A DNA stretch of 64,000 bases from Nageia nagi (lineage: Eukaryota > Pinophyta). The notes under the pieces were generated by a model that searched no databases, was not told the origin of the DNA, and saw only the letters and a program-made list of their open reading frames with translations. Positions within the stretch are counted from its first letter, which is position 1. Each line of letters begins with the position of its first letter. Position numbers and translations under genes: made by a program. Where the stretch lies: NCBI GenBank assembly GCA_050084985.1, contig JBITNC010000001.1:83266001-83330000 (forward strand), in the 5' to 3' direction. Positions 22,061 to 32,051 of the stretch are shown here, piece by piece.

Positions 22061-22560
22061 ATAATCAGTGATTACTTGTCCTTTTATTGACTTTTGTTCG
22101 ATAAAATGTAAATCAAATTCAGTTAAGTACATTATCCACTTTATAGTTCTTGAATTTTGATAAGTTTTATTCATCATATATTTCAATGGATCTACCTTAG
22201 AAATTACATAGGTTGTGTGATTAAGCATATAATGTCAAAGTTTTTTAGTAGCAAAAATGACGGCAAGACATAATTTTTCCAAATATATATACTTAATCTC
22301 GTAGCTCACTTGGGTTCTACTCAAATAGTATATAGCTTCCTCTTTATTGTGTTCATTCTTTTGAGCAAGCATTGTCCCTAAGGCTATTTCAGTAGTAGAA
22401 ATATATAATAAAAAAGGTACATTTTTTCTTGGTGGACTTAAGATAGGAGGCGATAATAAATATCTTTTAATTTCATCGAATGCATCTTGTTGCTCTTTGC
22501 CCCAATGGTATGTTATCCCCTTTTTTAATAACTTTGTAAATGGTTTACATTTATCAGAAA
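22060..22560 (-). pseudogene. Tat1 first RNase H (gypsy type) and connection
   Basis: Downstream of the RT thumb the frame reads FDEIKRYLLSPPILSPP, then PFLLYISTTEIALGTMLAQ, AIYYLSRTQVSYEIKYIYLE and LCLAVIFATKKL, where a TGA replaces the arginine codon expected before HYML. The first catalytic Asp of ordinary RNase H (YxDAS) is replaced in YISTTEIALG, as is usual in Tat elements, in which this domain is degenerate and the second RNase H is thought to do the work. The frame is continuous with the RT and with the second RNase H. Confidence 0.85.
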
Positions 22561-23676
22561 GTTGAGCTATAAATCTTCTAATGGCTTGTAACTTACCCTA
22601 TAAACTCTGTAATTGTTTAAGATTTGCAGGAGGTGGCATATCTACAACTGCCTTCACTTTATTAGGATCTATTTCAATCCCTCATCGAGACACAATAAAT
22701 CCTATTAGTTTTCCCGAAGTTACACCAAAAACACACTTTTTTGGATTTAATCTTACTTTATGTTCTAATAGTCTGTCCAAAACTTTAATTAGGTCTTTTC
22801 CATGATTTATTCGATGTTTGGATCTAACCAACAAATCATCAACATAATCCTCTACTATGTCGTGCATATAATCATGGAATATATAAGTCATATCCCTTTG
22901 ATAAGTTGCCCCAGCATTCTTTAATCCAAAAGGCATTACTTTATAACAAAAGATATCCCACGGAGTTATAAAAGCTATTTTATGTTGATCTTCAGGAGCT
23001 ATTTTTATTTGATTATAACCAAAAAAGCCATACATTAATGATAGCATATCATGTCCTGCTGTTGAATCTACCAAGCTATCAATGTTAGGTAGAGGGAAAT
23101 CATCTTTGGGATAAGCTTTGTTAAGATCACAGAAATCTGTGCATATTCGTATTTTTCCACTTGGTTTTTTCATAGGTACCATATTAGATATCCAATTCGA
23201 ATAATCTATAGGTTGTATAAATTTGGCTTCTAATAATTTTTGGAGTTCTTCTTTTACCATTAAAGCTATATTAGGATGCATCTTACGTAATTTTTGTTTA
23301 ATAGGTTTAGCATCAGGCTTTAAGGCTAAATTATGTACTACTAGTTTAGGGTCTATTCCAGGCATGTCTGCATATGACCATGCAAATACCTTTTCTCTTT
23401 CTTTTAATAAGGTTATAATCTTTTCTTGTTCAGTTTCTGTGAGATTTTCTCCTAATTGAATTATTTTAGGATTCTGAGGATCATTACTGATGTTTATTTC
23501 TAAGACCTTTTCAGTAAGCATATGCGATCCTTCTTCTAATTGATTCGGTATCGGTATCCAACCATTATCGTTAATGCTATATTCTTCATCACATTCTTGA
23601 ATTTGCTTATTCGTGCATACTTGATCTTTATAGGAATCAAAAATGTAATCTATGTTTTTGAATTCGTGTACCAAAG
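22560..23676 (-). pseudogene. pol: Tat1 reverse transcriptase
   Basis: The best preserved part of the element. The frame is open from about 23677 to 22682 (330 codons). Motifs in order: EKVFAWSYADMPGIDPKLVV, PIKQKLRKMHP, EELQKLLEAKFIQPIDYSNW, MVPMKKPSGKIRICTDFCDLN, YPKDDFPLPNIDSLVDSTAG, PEDQHKIAFITPWDIFCYKV, MPFGLKNAGATYQRDM and the catalytic VEDYVDDLLVRSK with an intact YVDD. The thumb follows (LNPKKCVFGVTSGKLIGFIV). The first stop, TGA at 22684-22682, falls where an arginine codon is expected (IVSR-stop-GIEIDP), and a TAG follows near 22605. Apart from these substitutions the RT looks competent. The usual Tat spacer upstream (24184-23680) is in the same frame. Confidence 0.94.
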
Positions 23677-24240
23677 GATTGGATGATATAAGAGAAAAAT
23701 CGGCAATTATTTCATCTGTAGGAGTATCAGCTATTATTTTGATTAAATCATGCTTTTCATTGGCTTCATCTATTTGTTCACTATTTTGATCTTCAACATC
23801 ATTTTATTTTATTATAACCATATTCACCGATGGTATATCGAAACATGAACTGATTTATGATTCGACATTTCTATTTATTTTTTCTTGTACATCACTTGAT
23901 GAGCATGAATGGTTTCAGGGTGATTCCATATTATTTATGAAAAGTGCTTTGACCCCTTCTAAGACATCCATTGCACCTAATAGTTCTTCTCTTACATCAA
24001 TACTTTCTTGTACTATGGATTCTTTTTCTAAAATCTCTTCATTATAATCCAAATTTTCTTCTTCCAAATTTCCTAATTTATCAAGATTTTTATATCCATT
24101 CTTATAGCCTAATCCACTTTTATCAGTGGGATCTTGATATTGTAATTCAATTATTTCTCGGGGACCTTGTTCATATCGACCCAATCCTCATCCTTGCCAA
24201 TTACATTTGTTAAAATAGTTTAAGACAAATGTTCATGAAC
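23677..24240 (-). pseudogene. Tat1 protease-RT linker with G-patch-like segment
   Basis: The stretch between protease and RT reads FNKCNWQG, one stop, GLGRYEQGPREIIEL and then TDKSGLGYKNGYKNLDKLGN, which resembles the WxGxGLGR and GLGY segments usual at this place in Tat polyproteins. An acidic tail (GNLEEENLDYNEEILEKE) follows. The frame is the same as the RT frame but differs from the gag-protease frame, so a frameshift lies between 24316 and 24240. Stops occur at 23917-23915, near 23863 and near 23810. Confidence 0.75.
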
Positions 24241-24315
24241 ATGGCGATAAATATTTCATATCATTATTGAAATATCCTTCATATATTTGATTGGATATTG
24301 TTGATATAGGATCTA

Positions 24316-25290
24316 CTATTCCCGCATAAACAACATTGTTTGATTAGGTATTTCACCTAAAGGCACTATTCGTCCAATCACATTGGGTGATTCCGATAAT
24401 CTACCCGCTTCTTGTGATGAAGGTATATTAAATATCACATCATCTATATCATATTCCCCCATCCCTAAATCCCTTATTTTAATCTTTACTAGATATACAT
24501 CGGATGAGTTATCATTACATGTAGTATTTACCTGTTTTGATGAAGATGCTCCATGCTTTTCATCTAAAGTTTTAGCAACTTTTTCCCAAGCATCTTTATC
24601 TTGTATAACTATATCATTTTTTACTTCTATGACTTCAAATTGATTCATATTTTTGTTCATTAATATAGTTGATAGATTAGGAGATGGTAATGTCACTTCA
24701 TTTGTATCAAAAATTAAGTTACAATGTGAATAAGGATCTAGGTCTTTAAACACACAATGAACTTTATCCTTATAGATGTACTTTAAACATCCATGATAAG
24801 TTGATGGAACACATTGCATTTCTCTAATCCATGGACGTCCTAAAAGAACATTATATTGTATAATATTTCCTTCAATTATATGTAATAATGTTTGGACGGT
24901 TTTAGCACCTACTGTAATTGGCAGCACTATTGATCCCAGGGTTGAACACACTACATCATTAAAAGCTCTAATTTGCAAAGAAGGAGCTAAGATAATTGAT
25001 TCTGGTAAATTTAGCTTTTTATATGCAGTGTCTGAAATTATATTTATGGCTGAACCCTCATCTATTAAAATTCTTTTAAATAATTTTCCATCTACATTGC
25101 CAATTATATGTAAGGGTGGATCAAGTCCGCCTGGTCCATCGTTATTTAATCTTTCTTGTTCGTAGAAGGTGATACTAGGTTGTTGAGATATTCTTAAACT
25201 TTCAACTATTGAAATGAAGTTATTGGGATTACTAATATCCACTTGAATTTCTTGTAGAATTTGATTCATGGCTTCCCTATAACTCTCAGA
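24316..25290 (-). pseudogene. Tat1 aspartic protease
   Basis: Open from 25290 to 24316 in the same frame as gag, from which it is separated by a single TAG (25293-25291). The active site reads RILIDEGSAINIISDTAYKK (residues about 67-86 of this piece), a D-x-G-S variant typical of Tat elements. The second conserved strand is YNVLLGRPWIREMQCVPSTY (about 138-157). An acidic C-terminal part contains DVIFNIPSSQ near the end. The homologous Tat2 segment reads MSLFELLQQY where Tat1 has LFELLQ-stop, supporting a glutamine codon in the ancestor. Confidence 0.88.
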
Positions 25291-26790
25291 CTATTGTAAT
25301 AATTCAAACAACGTCATCTTTACTAGAGACATTTTTAACTGACGTTGGAGCGCACCTTTTATCAAGATTTTAGGTTGCTGCAGAGGAGGCATAGGTTGTA
25401 TATTAATTGGGTTTGATGTCACTTGATTTTTTTGAGGATTATCCTGTTTATCCTGATATTGTTGTGCTCTTGTGGCTATACCAATCATATGTATTGAATC
25501 ATCTATAATTCCTATAAATGATATATCCTTATTATCCACTATATAGTTCAATTGATTTGGGATAACTGCCACATTATTAGCCTGATGTGAGGGTAAAGGA
25601 TTTTGATATATCCCTAAATTTTGATTTGAAGGCACAACAAGATTATCCACATCTATCTTTCGACTATCTATCAAGTCTTGAATTTTGTGTTGTAAAGTTC
25701 GACATTTATTTGTATTATGTCCCTTTTGCCTATGATAAGCACAAAATTCATTTTCCTTATACCATTTACTTTCTTTAGCATTAGGATTTTCAAGCCTTAT
25801 ATCAGGTAATGTAATCATACCATTATCACATAATTTTTTAAGTATTTCGGCTAATGATTTTGATAATGGAGTAAAGTTTCTTTTAGGTTTAGGTTTAGCA
25901 CTTTCTTCTATTTTTGAAGAAGGACCACAATTTTCTGTTGTAGCTATTTGATTATTTTGTGGTTGTTTACTAATGTTCTCATTTTTATTACCTTTTTTAT
26001 ATTCTTTTTTCTTGAGTTTTAGCTCTCCATCTTGAATTTTAACTCTTTCTATAACTACTACCTGAGCAATAGCTTCTTCAAAAGTTTTATGTTGTTGAAT
26101 TTGGAGAACACTAGCTATTGGTCTTAAACAACTTTGGCTAAATAATTTAACCAATTCTTCTTGTGGTATTGTATAAGGCATACTAGTGAGTATAGCCCAC
26201 CATCTTGAGATGTAATCTTGTATGGTTTCATCAAGAAATTGTTGCAATCTCGTAAGATCCGTAAGTGAAGATTTTCTTTTAATATTGATTCTAAAATGTT
26301 CAAGAAATTGATTAGCCAATTGTTCAAATGTATATAAACTATGCATAGGTAAACTATTATACCAATCCAAAGCTTAACCTGCGAGTGTCATAGGAAATAT
26401 ACGTAACATTAATGAATCATCATTGACTATTTGATAACTAGAAAATGAAAATTTTCTCAAGTGTTCTTTAGGGTCTTCTCTTCCTTTAAATGACTCTATT
26501 TTAGGAAATTCGAACCTATATGGGAGTTTCTTTTTTGGAATACTTGGATGAATAGGATCATTGCAAATATTCTTGTAATTTAACTTTTGAAGTCCTTGAA
26601 GATTCAACTCTCGATTTATAAAATCTTTCATAAAGCTTTCTAATTCTTTATCGGTTCTATGACCTTGAATGTACCTATGATATCTCTGAGTATTTGGATC
26701 CTTTTTCGAAATTGATCTTGAAGTATAAGACTCATAATCAGAAGGAATTTCTGACGATGGTGGAGGTAATATTTTAAGAGGTGAATGTCA
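25291..26790 (-). pseudogene. gag: Tat1 gag core and nucleocapsid
   Basis: The capsid region reads HPSIPKKKLPYRFEFPKIES, FKGREDPKEHLRKF, LMLRIFPMTLAG, a TAA at 26376-26374, ALDWYNSLPMHSLYTFEQLA, NQFLEHFRINIKRKSSLTDL and FLDETIQDYISRWWAILTSM. This is the Tat retrotransposon gag motif series. A zinc-knuckle-like motif FCAYHRQKGHNTNKCRTLQH (C-x2-H-x5-H-x4-C) follows near 25740-25685. Gag packs the RNA into particles. The frame from the N-terminal extension through gag into protease (28128-24316) is uninterrupted except by stop codons (27726, 27579, 27462, 26790, 26376, 25293; first base of each). Confidence 0.9.
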
Positions 26791-28128
26791 TTGTGGAATA
26801 GGAATTCTAGGAGGTTTTTGAGGTATCCCTTTTTCATGTAGGTCTCTTCCCTTATAATCAGGTAGTCTTGCTTGATTTTGGGTTTGTTCAATCCAACTTT
26901 TAATAGAATCTCGCTTTTGTTTATCATATAATCTTTGAAGTTCTGATTCCTTTTCCATTTCCTTTTGTAATAAAATGGTTGCCTCTCTATCCAACACTTC
27001 TTGTCTGTCTATATAAGGATCTCGATATCTTTGTATTTGACTTCCTTCAGGAGTTTCTGGTTTTAAATTCCTTATTTTTTGATATTCATCCCATTGTCTT
27101 TGTTTTTCTTTCTCAATGTGTAGATATCGTTCCTTTTTTATCTTTTTGTTTTCTAATTCTTTACGTTGTAATTCTTGTAAACGAAGTTGAATCTCATGCT
27201 CTTTATGAAGTCTTTTCTTTTCTTGTTCCAAGAAATCATTTCTTTCTTTCTTTGCTTGTTCTTGTTCTATAAATTTTCTTTTATCTCTAAGAAATTTCTC
27301 TTCCATTTCTTTTAATTTATCCTCTTGTTCTTGCAATTTACTAAGTTCACCGGCTTTTCTTTTTTCTTCCTCTAGGATATATTGCATGTCTGAAGCCCTT
27401 TTAATATCCTCAGCATATAGTTCTATGAACCTTTTACCAATTGTTGTTTTATATAATTGTCATTTTTGTAGTTCTTCATAAGAAGGTATCTCTTCTACTT
27501 TAAACTTAGATTTCCTTCTATTTGATCCTTCTTTTGTGGCATAAGATTTTTCCGTTTGTTTCATTGAAAGTTCCTTTTAAGATAAATTAATCAAAGGTAT
27601 TGCAGCTTCATTTCTTCTTAATTCGAAAGAAAAAGAAGATCCCTCCTTTCGATTTGAAGAACTGACTCTTCTACCATCTGATGATTGACTGATTCTTTCA
27701 TATTTAATTTTATAGGTCTCAGTCTATGGTATTGCTATAGCGTTGGCCCGAGATTTATTCTCATTAATTTCTAAGTTATCAAGCTTTTGATCTAGTTTTT
27801 CTATATCTCTTGTTAATCTAGAAGACATATTAGGCATATCCCTAAGATTAGCTATACGATGATGAATTTCAATCAATTCTTCCTCTAACACTTGCATTCT
27901 ATTCCTTGCGATAGGATTATCTATAATTTGACTTTGTAATCTAGATTGATTATAACCACAATCATCATCTTTACCTCCATAACGAATGACCCATGAATTT
28001 GATTCCTCTAAAAGAGGTGGCTTCCTAACTAAAGACTCAATTAAATCCATATCATTTGGATCTAATTCTTGTATATTTAATGGGTATTCTTGCATTTTCT
28101 TAGCAATCATACTTCTCGTTTGAACCAT
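26788..28128 (-). pseudogene. Tat1 N-terminal gag extension with charged coiled coil
   Basis: An ATG at 28128 (MVQTRSMIAKKMQ) opens about 450 codons in frame with gag. The first 140 codons are open to a TAG at 27726-27724. Further stops are TAA at 27579-27577 and TGA at 27462-27460. From 27387 a ~130-residue highly charged helical stretch (ILEEEKRKAGELSKLQEQED, many E, K, R, Q) suggests a coiled coil. Tat/Ogre elements often carry an extra domain or ORF before gag, and here it seems to be one polypeptide with gag. In Tat2 the start is similar (a MLNTRSQRA start at 44544), but the following part is not recognisably a coiled coil, so the extension evolves fast. Confidence 0.75.
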
Positions 28129-29221
28129 TTTAAATATCATAAACAAACATCGTAAACAAGAAACTTTATTTTTTATCTTTTAGATTATATTTTCGAGAAA
28201 ATAATTTAATGCACAAACATCCTATATGCAAACTGACTTTTAACTATGTGCTTATCTTTTTAACTTTTTTGAATATTTTTAATGTCTGAATTACATGAGT
28301 GATATGAGTTGTTTATTATTTAATCTTTTCAATTTTCCTAATTTGTTTTGACTAGTCAAGTGTAAAACAAGGTAGGTTGGGTAATTCTAACATTTGCAAG
28401 TTTCTATAGCTTTTGCCTTGGTTCTGGATGAGTCTCTTTTTTGACTCCTACCTAAAGGAAAGTTACCTTGGTCATCACCTCCAAGTGTAACTAGCTCTAT
28501 GGTTTCAAGTGCATTATATCGGTGGTTACAGAGAAGTAAGAATTAACGGTTGGTAGCGACATCCAACTCGTTAATGTTCAATTATTTCTTAAGGCTTTTA
28601 TGAAATGCATTTAAACAAGTAAGATAGACTTATGCATACTACCCTCCCAAAAGATATTAAATGTAATAAATTACTTCCTCTTACTAGTCACATATCCCTT
28701 CGACCTCCAATGGAGTGGTAAGGGCAGACTTGGTAAGAGGTGATTATATGTGGATAATTTAACCCTTCTTATCAGGTCTATTCTAGTCACCTTAGATTGC
28801 ACGAAGTGCAAAGGGAGAGCATAAGTAGACAAGATAAAAAGTATTTAATGTGTACATATCTTTAATCCAAACATTAAAAATAAATACCTAACATTATACA
28901 TAAAATAAATTAATAACAAATGTATTTAACCTTTTACTACCCATTTCCTAAATGCACTCTGAGCAGAGAGATCACACACAGTTCTACATACTATCATTTT
29001 AAATATATAATTAACTTGCTATATTCAGGTCAGGTTATAAAACATACCAGATTTCACAAAGATTGTTGCCGATCCGGAGAACACAGAAAACAAAACAAAG
29101 CAAGAAATCAAACAGAGTAAGTTAGTATCCGATTCCACAGGATGCAAATAGAAAAAATAAAATACAAAACAACATGCAACTAATCCTATTTTTGTTTTAA
29201 TTTTTTGAAATGCATGCAAGG
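28129..29221 (-). other. Tat1 untranslated leader
   Basis: About 1.1 kb between the PBS and the gag start with no supported ORF on the minus strand. It holds an element-typical segment with AGTGGTAAGGGCAGAC at about 28710, repeated in related form in the Tat2 leader (45390 and 45505). The plus-strand ORF 28920-29120 is a chance frame. Confidence 0.7.
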
Positions 29222-29240
29222 GGCCCTCCTTCTAGCGCCA
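29222..29240 (-). other. Tat1 primer binding site
   Basis: The minus strand reads TGGCGCTAGAAGGAGGGCC three bases inside the 5' (right) LTR. Position and the TGGCGC start fit a PBS of the kind used by Tat and Athila elements; I cannot name the tRNA with certainty. Confidence 0.85.
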
Positions 29241-30100
29241 GATTGTGTATATCAAATTATGAACCTAAAATGCAATTTAGAAAGATAAATAATTCAACAT
29301 AATTAATCATGAACATATTCGACAATACACATCGATAATAGTAATCATATTATATTCTAAAGTATTTGAATACAAATGAGCAAGTTTTTATTGATATGCT
29401 GTAATCAACATTTGATAGGGATCATTGCGAATCGATAACAATTAATGTGAGTGGATGGACAACGATCAGTCTTTATTATCTATCTGGTGAATCACCGTCA
29501 ACCAATCTTTGAATCGTCGACAATCAACTCTGTATGTACTAGAGTAATCTTCATAGAATTTTGAAGTGTTTTTTTCTATTCCTTTGTTGTTCTCTTCCAT
29601 GCTTACTTCCGTCGTTATTCTCCTATATGGACCCTGCACACAGAAAATGAACAACACATCAAAAGCATACCTGCTCTCACATATGAATTCGCAAAATGAA
29701 CAACATAATCTAGAAATATAATCGAGAGGAAATTAACTATTGATCAAGCTTACAACCTTTGCTAATAACCTCCTGATATAATTTTAGTAGAGCTTCGCTA
29801 TAGTAACATTGGGACCCTTTGTTCATGTACCAAGCTTCAATTTATAAGCTTCAAAGTTTGTTATACATTTATTTTGGCATCACGAGATTCCAGGTAACCT
29901 CTCAAACTAAATTTTGAGGTGTTGTTATCTTTCATCTGTATCCATGATTACAAATTATACGTGCTAAGCTATTCTAGGCTTAGATTTGTTTGTTGTTTAA
30001 CTGTTCATGGATCGTCATCGATTTTTTAGCAATTATATATTAACATTAGAATGGTCATTCTATGGTCATTTTTTAATTACAAGGATCGTAAGACCACTTG

Positions 30101-30109
30101 TTTTATATA
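30101..30109 (-). promoter_or_regulatory. TATA box of the Tat1 promoter
   Basis: The minus strand reads ACATATATAAAACAAG. A TATATAAAA box about 130 bp downstream (in element sense) of the U3 repeat array is the likely core promoter; transcription would start near 30070 and run leftwards through gag-pol. Confidence 0.65.
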
Positions 30110-30234
30110 TGTTCGAGAAGATTGATCCAATAATATAATTTTAAATCCTTTATTGAAGCCTTGGTGAATCTTACTTGCCATCATGAGTTCATTTTAAGAT
30201 CCCCGAGAGTTTTTCTAGAGCAAACAAAACAAGC

Positions 30235-31375
30235 TAGAATCAATAGATAAAGCATTCTGAAATGAAATGATGATGTCATAGAAGAAAGGATAAAGCTCAG
30301 TTGTGGAAAAACCTGGGTTCTGGAAGAGATGAGGTCAACAAGAGATAATCAAAGAAGCTGGAGCCCATAAATTAAGTGTTCTAGAAGTAAAAGCATTCCA
30401 GAATAAAATGATGACATCACGGAGGATAAGATAGTCATGTTTTGGTAAAAACTAGGTTCTGAAGATGATGAGGTCAACAAGGGGTGACCAAATAGCTGGA
30501 GCCAATGAGTAAAGCATTCTGGAAGAAAATGATAAAGCTTAGTTATGGAAAAGCCTAGGTTTTAGAGATGATGAGGTCAGCAAGGGGTGACCAAATAGCC
30601 AGAGCCAGGAAGTATAACATTCTAGAAATATGATGATGACATCATGGGGAAAATAGAATTCACATTTTGAATGAAACTGGGTCCTAGAAATGATGACATC
30701 ATTAGGGAGGGATCAAATAGCTAGAACCAATAAGTATAATGTTCCAAAAATATGATGATGACATCATAAGGAAAATGAAGTTCATAATCTAAATGAACTG
30801 GGTCTCAAAAATGATGACATCATCAGGGAATGATCAAATAGCTAGAACCAATAGGTATAATGTTCTAGAAATATGATGATGATGTCACAGGGAAAATGAA
30901 GTTCACAGTCTGAATGAACTGGGTCCTAGAAATGATGACATCATCAGGGAATGATCAAATAGACAGAACCAGTAAGTATAACATTCTAGAAATATGATGA
31001 TGACATCACAGGGAGAACGGAGTTCACATTTTTGAATGAACCGGGTCCCGGATGTGACGATGTCATTAGGGAGGGATCAAATAGCCAGAACCAGTAAGTA
31101 TAACATTCTGGAATTATGATGATGACATCACAGGGAGAACGAAGTTCATAGTTTTGAATGAACCGGGTCCCGGATGTGACGATGTCATTAGGGAGTGATT
31201 AAATAGCCAGAACCAGTAAGTATAATGTTCTAGAATTATGATGATGATGTCACGGGGAAAATGGAATTCACATTTTGAATGAAATTGGGTCCCAAAAATG
31301 ATGATGTCATTGGGGAATGATCAAATAGCCAGAACTAGTAAGTATAACATTTTGGAATTATGACGATGATGATTA
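30235..31375 (-). repeat. U3 tandem array with TGACGTCA-like palindromes, right LTR of Tat1
   Basis: Same array as at 15005-16150, with units marked by TTCANA-N-TNTNAATG at 30658, 30780, 30902, 31021, 31144 and 31266. Each full unit has two decayed palindromes of the form TGATG(A/T)(C/T)(A/G)TCA. At aligned positions the two LTRs differ as TGACATCA versus TGATGTCA (30815-30822 against 15585-15592), as expected if the ancestor was TGACGTCA. No intact TGACGTCA was seen. Confidence 0.85.
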
Positions 31376-31527
31376 TTCTTGATTTACTTTTGGTTAAGAT
31401 TGTTCACGACACATATGTTACACAATCTTAATCAACAATTATTTGAATGTGATATATTTTAGAAAACATACTTGTTTTATTTATTTATTTATTAAATTAA
31501 AGATAGGGTTCATTTCGAGTGTCTACA

Positions 31528-31532
31528 CCTAC
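31528..31532. repeat. Tat1 target site duplication, right copy (CCTAC)
   Basis: Matches 14009-14013. The Chromo-A LTR continues directly after it (ACCACTAAATGGCAAAC, compare 4484-4503). Confidence 0.95.
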
Positions 31533-32051
31533 ACCACTAAATGGCAAACAAAAGGAATATTCCTTTTATGAGGACCACTTAGCACCATATTTTTTTGTAG
31601 CAATAGTGGTTATACCTTACCTCACAACTTACTACTTTATGCATGTAGGAGGAATTTTAAAAAATAAATTCTTATACATGATACAATGCGTATGGGATAT
31701 ATATAATTATGTGACTTCTTGAGTAAGCTTATAACTAAGAATTTCAAGGTACACCTCATGGGAGAAGATGAATGGTGTTAAACTATAGAACTTATATTAT
31801 GCATGTTGTCTTAAACCCTCTTCGCTATTTGGGAACATTAGTTTCTAGCTAATAGGTCATGGATGGTTTTTTTATCAACACAAAATAATAAAAAATTAGA
31901 ATAAACAACCACTTGAGGATATTTTTTAATATCCATGGCTGCCTAGGTTATGGGCATGAGGATGCCAGACCACATGGTGGGCCTAACCAATAGTTATGGG
32001 CAAGATAGTGACTTAAATCCTTCAAAAATTGAGTAAGGTAGGGATAACAAT
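31533..32051 (+). repeat. 3' LTR of Chromo-A, second part, truncated
   Basis: Collinear with about 4482-5000 of the 5' LTR (AAAGGAATATTCC, CACCTCATGGGA, AATATCCATGG, CACATGGTGGGCCTA). It ends at GGGATAACAA, so about 520 bp of the LTR end, its target duplication and part of the host Tat2 are deleted. The sequence after the break is Tat2. Confidence 0.88.

Larger units (their letters stand above)
14014..31527 (-). mobile_element. Tat1: complete 17.5-kb Tat-lineage Ty3/gypsy retrotransposon
   Basis: Complete minus-strand element. The two LTRs (14014-16297 and 29244-31527) are each exactly 2284 bp and collinear with offset 15230. Both start TGTGTATATC and end GTGTCTACA on the plus strand, and the element is flanked by the 5-bp duplication CCTAC (14009-14013 and 31528-31532). 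In transcription order it holds the right LTR, PBS, leader, gag, protease, RT, RNase H, aRNase H, integrase, an extra 3' ORF, a 3' non-coding region with repeats, PPT and the left LTR. The second RNase H places it in the Tat lineage. It is the youngest large insertion here: its ORFs are broken mainly by single-base stops, whereas its hosts are shredded. Confidence 0.95.
29244..31527 (-). repeat. Tat1 right LTR (5' LTR in element sense, promoter LTR)
   Basis: 2284 bp, collinear with the left LTR. In element sense U3 runs from 31527 through the tandem array to the TATA box at 30109, and R/U5 runs on to 29244. This LTR would drive the element's transcription. Confidence 0.95.

Noticed and set aside
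26979-27272. 97-codon plus-strand ORF
   Set aside because: Antisense shadow of the Lys/Glu-rich coiled coil of Tat1 gag; Phe/Leu runs are the expected complement of AAA/GAA codons.
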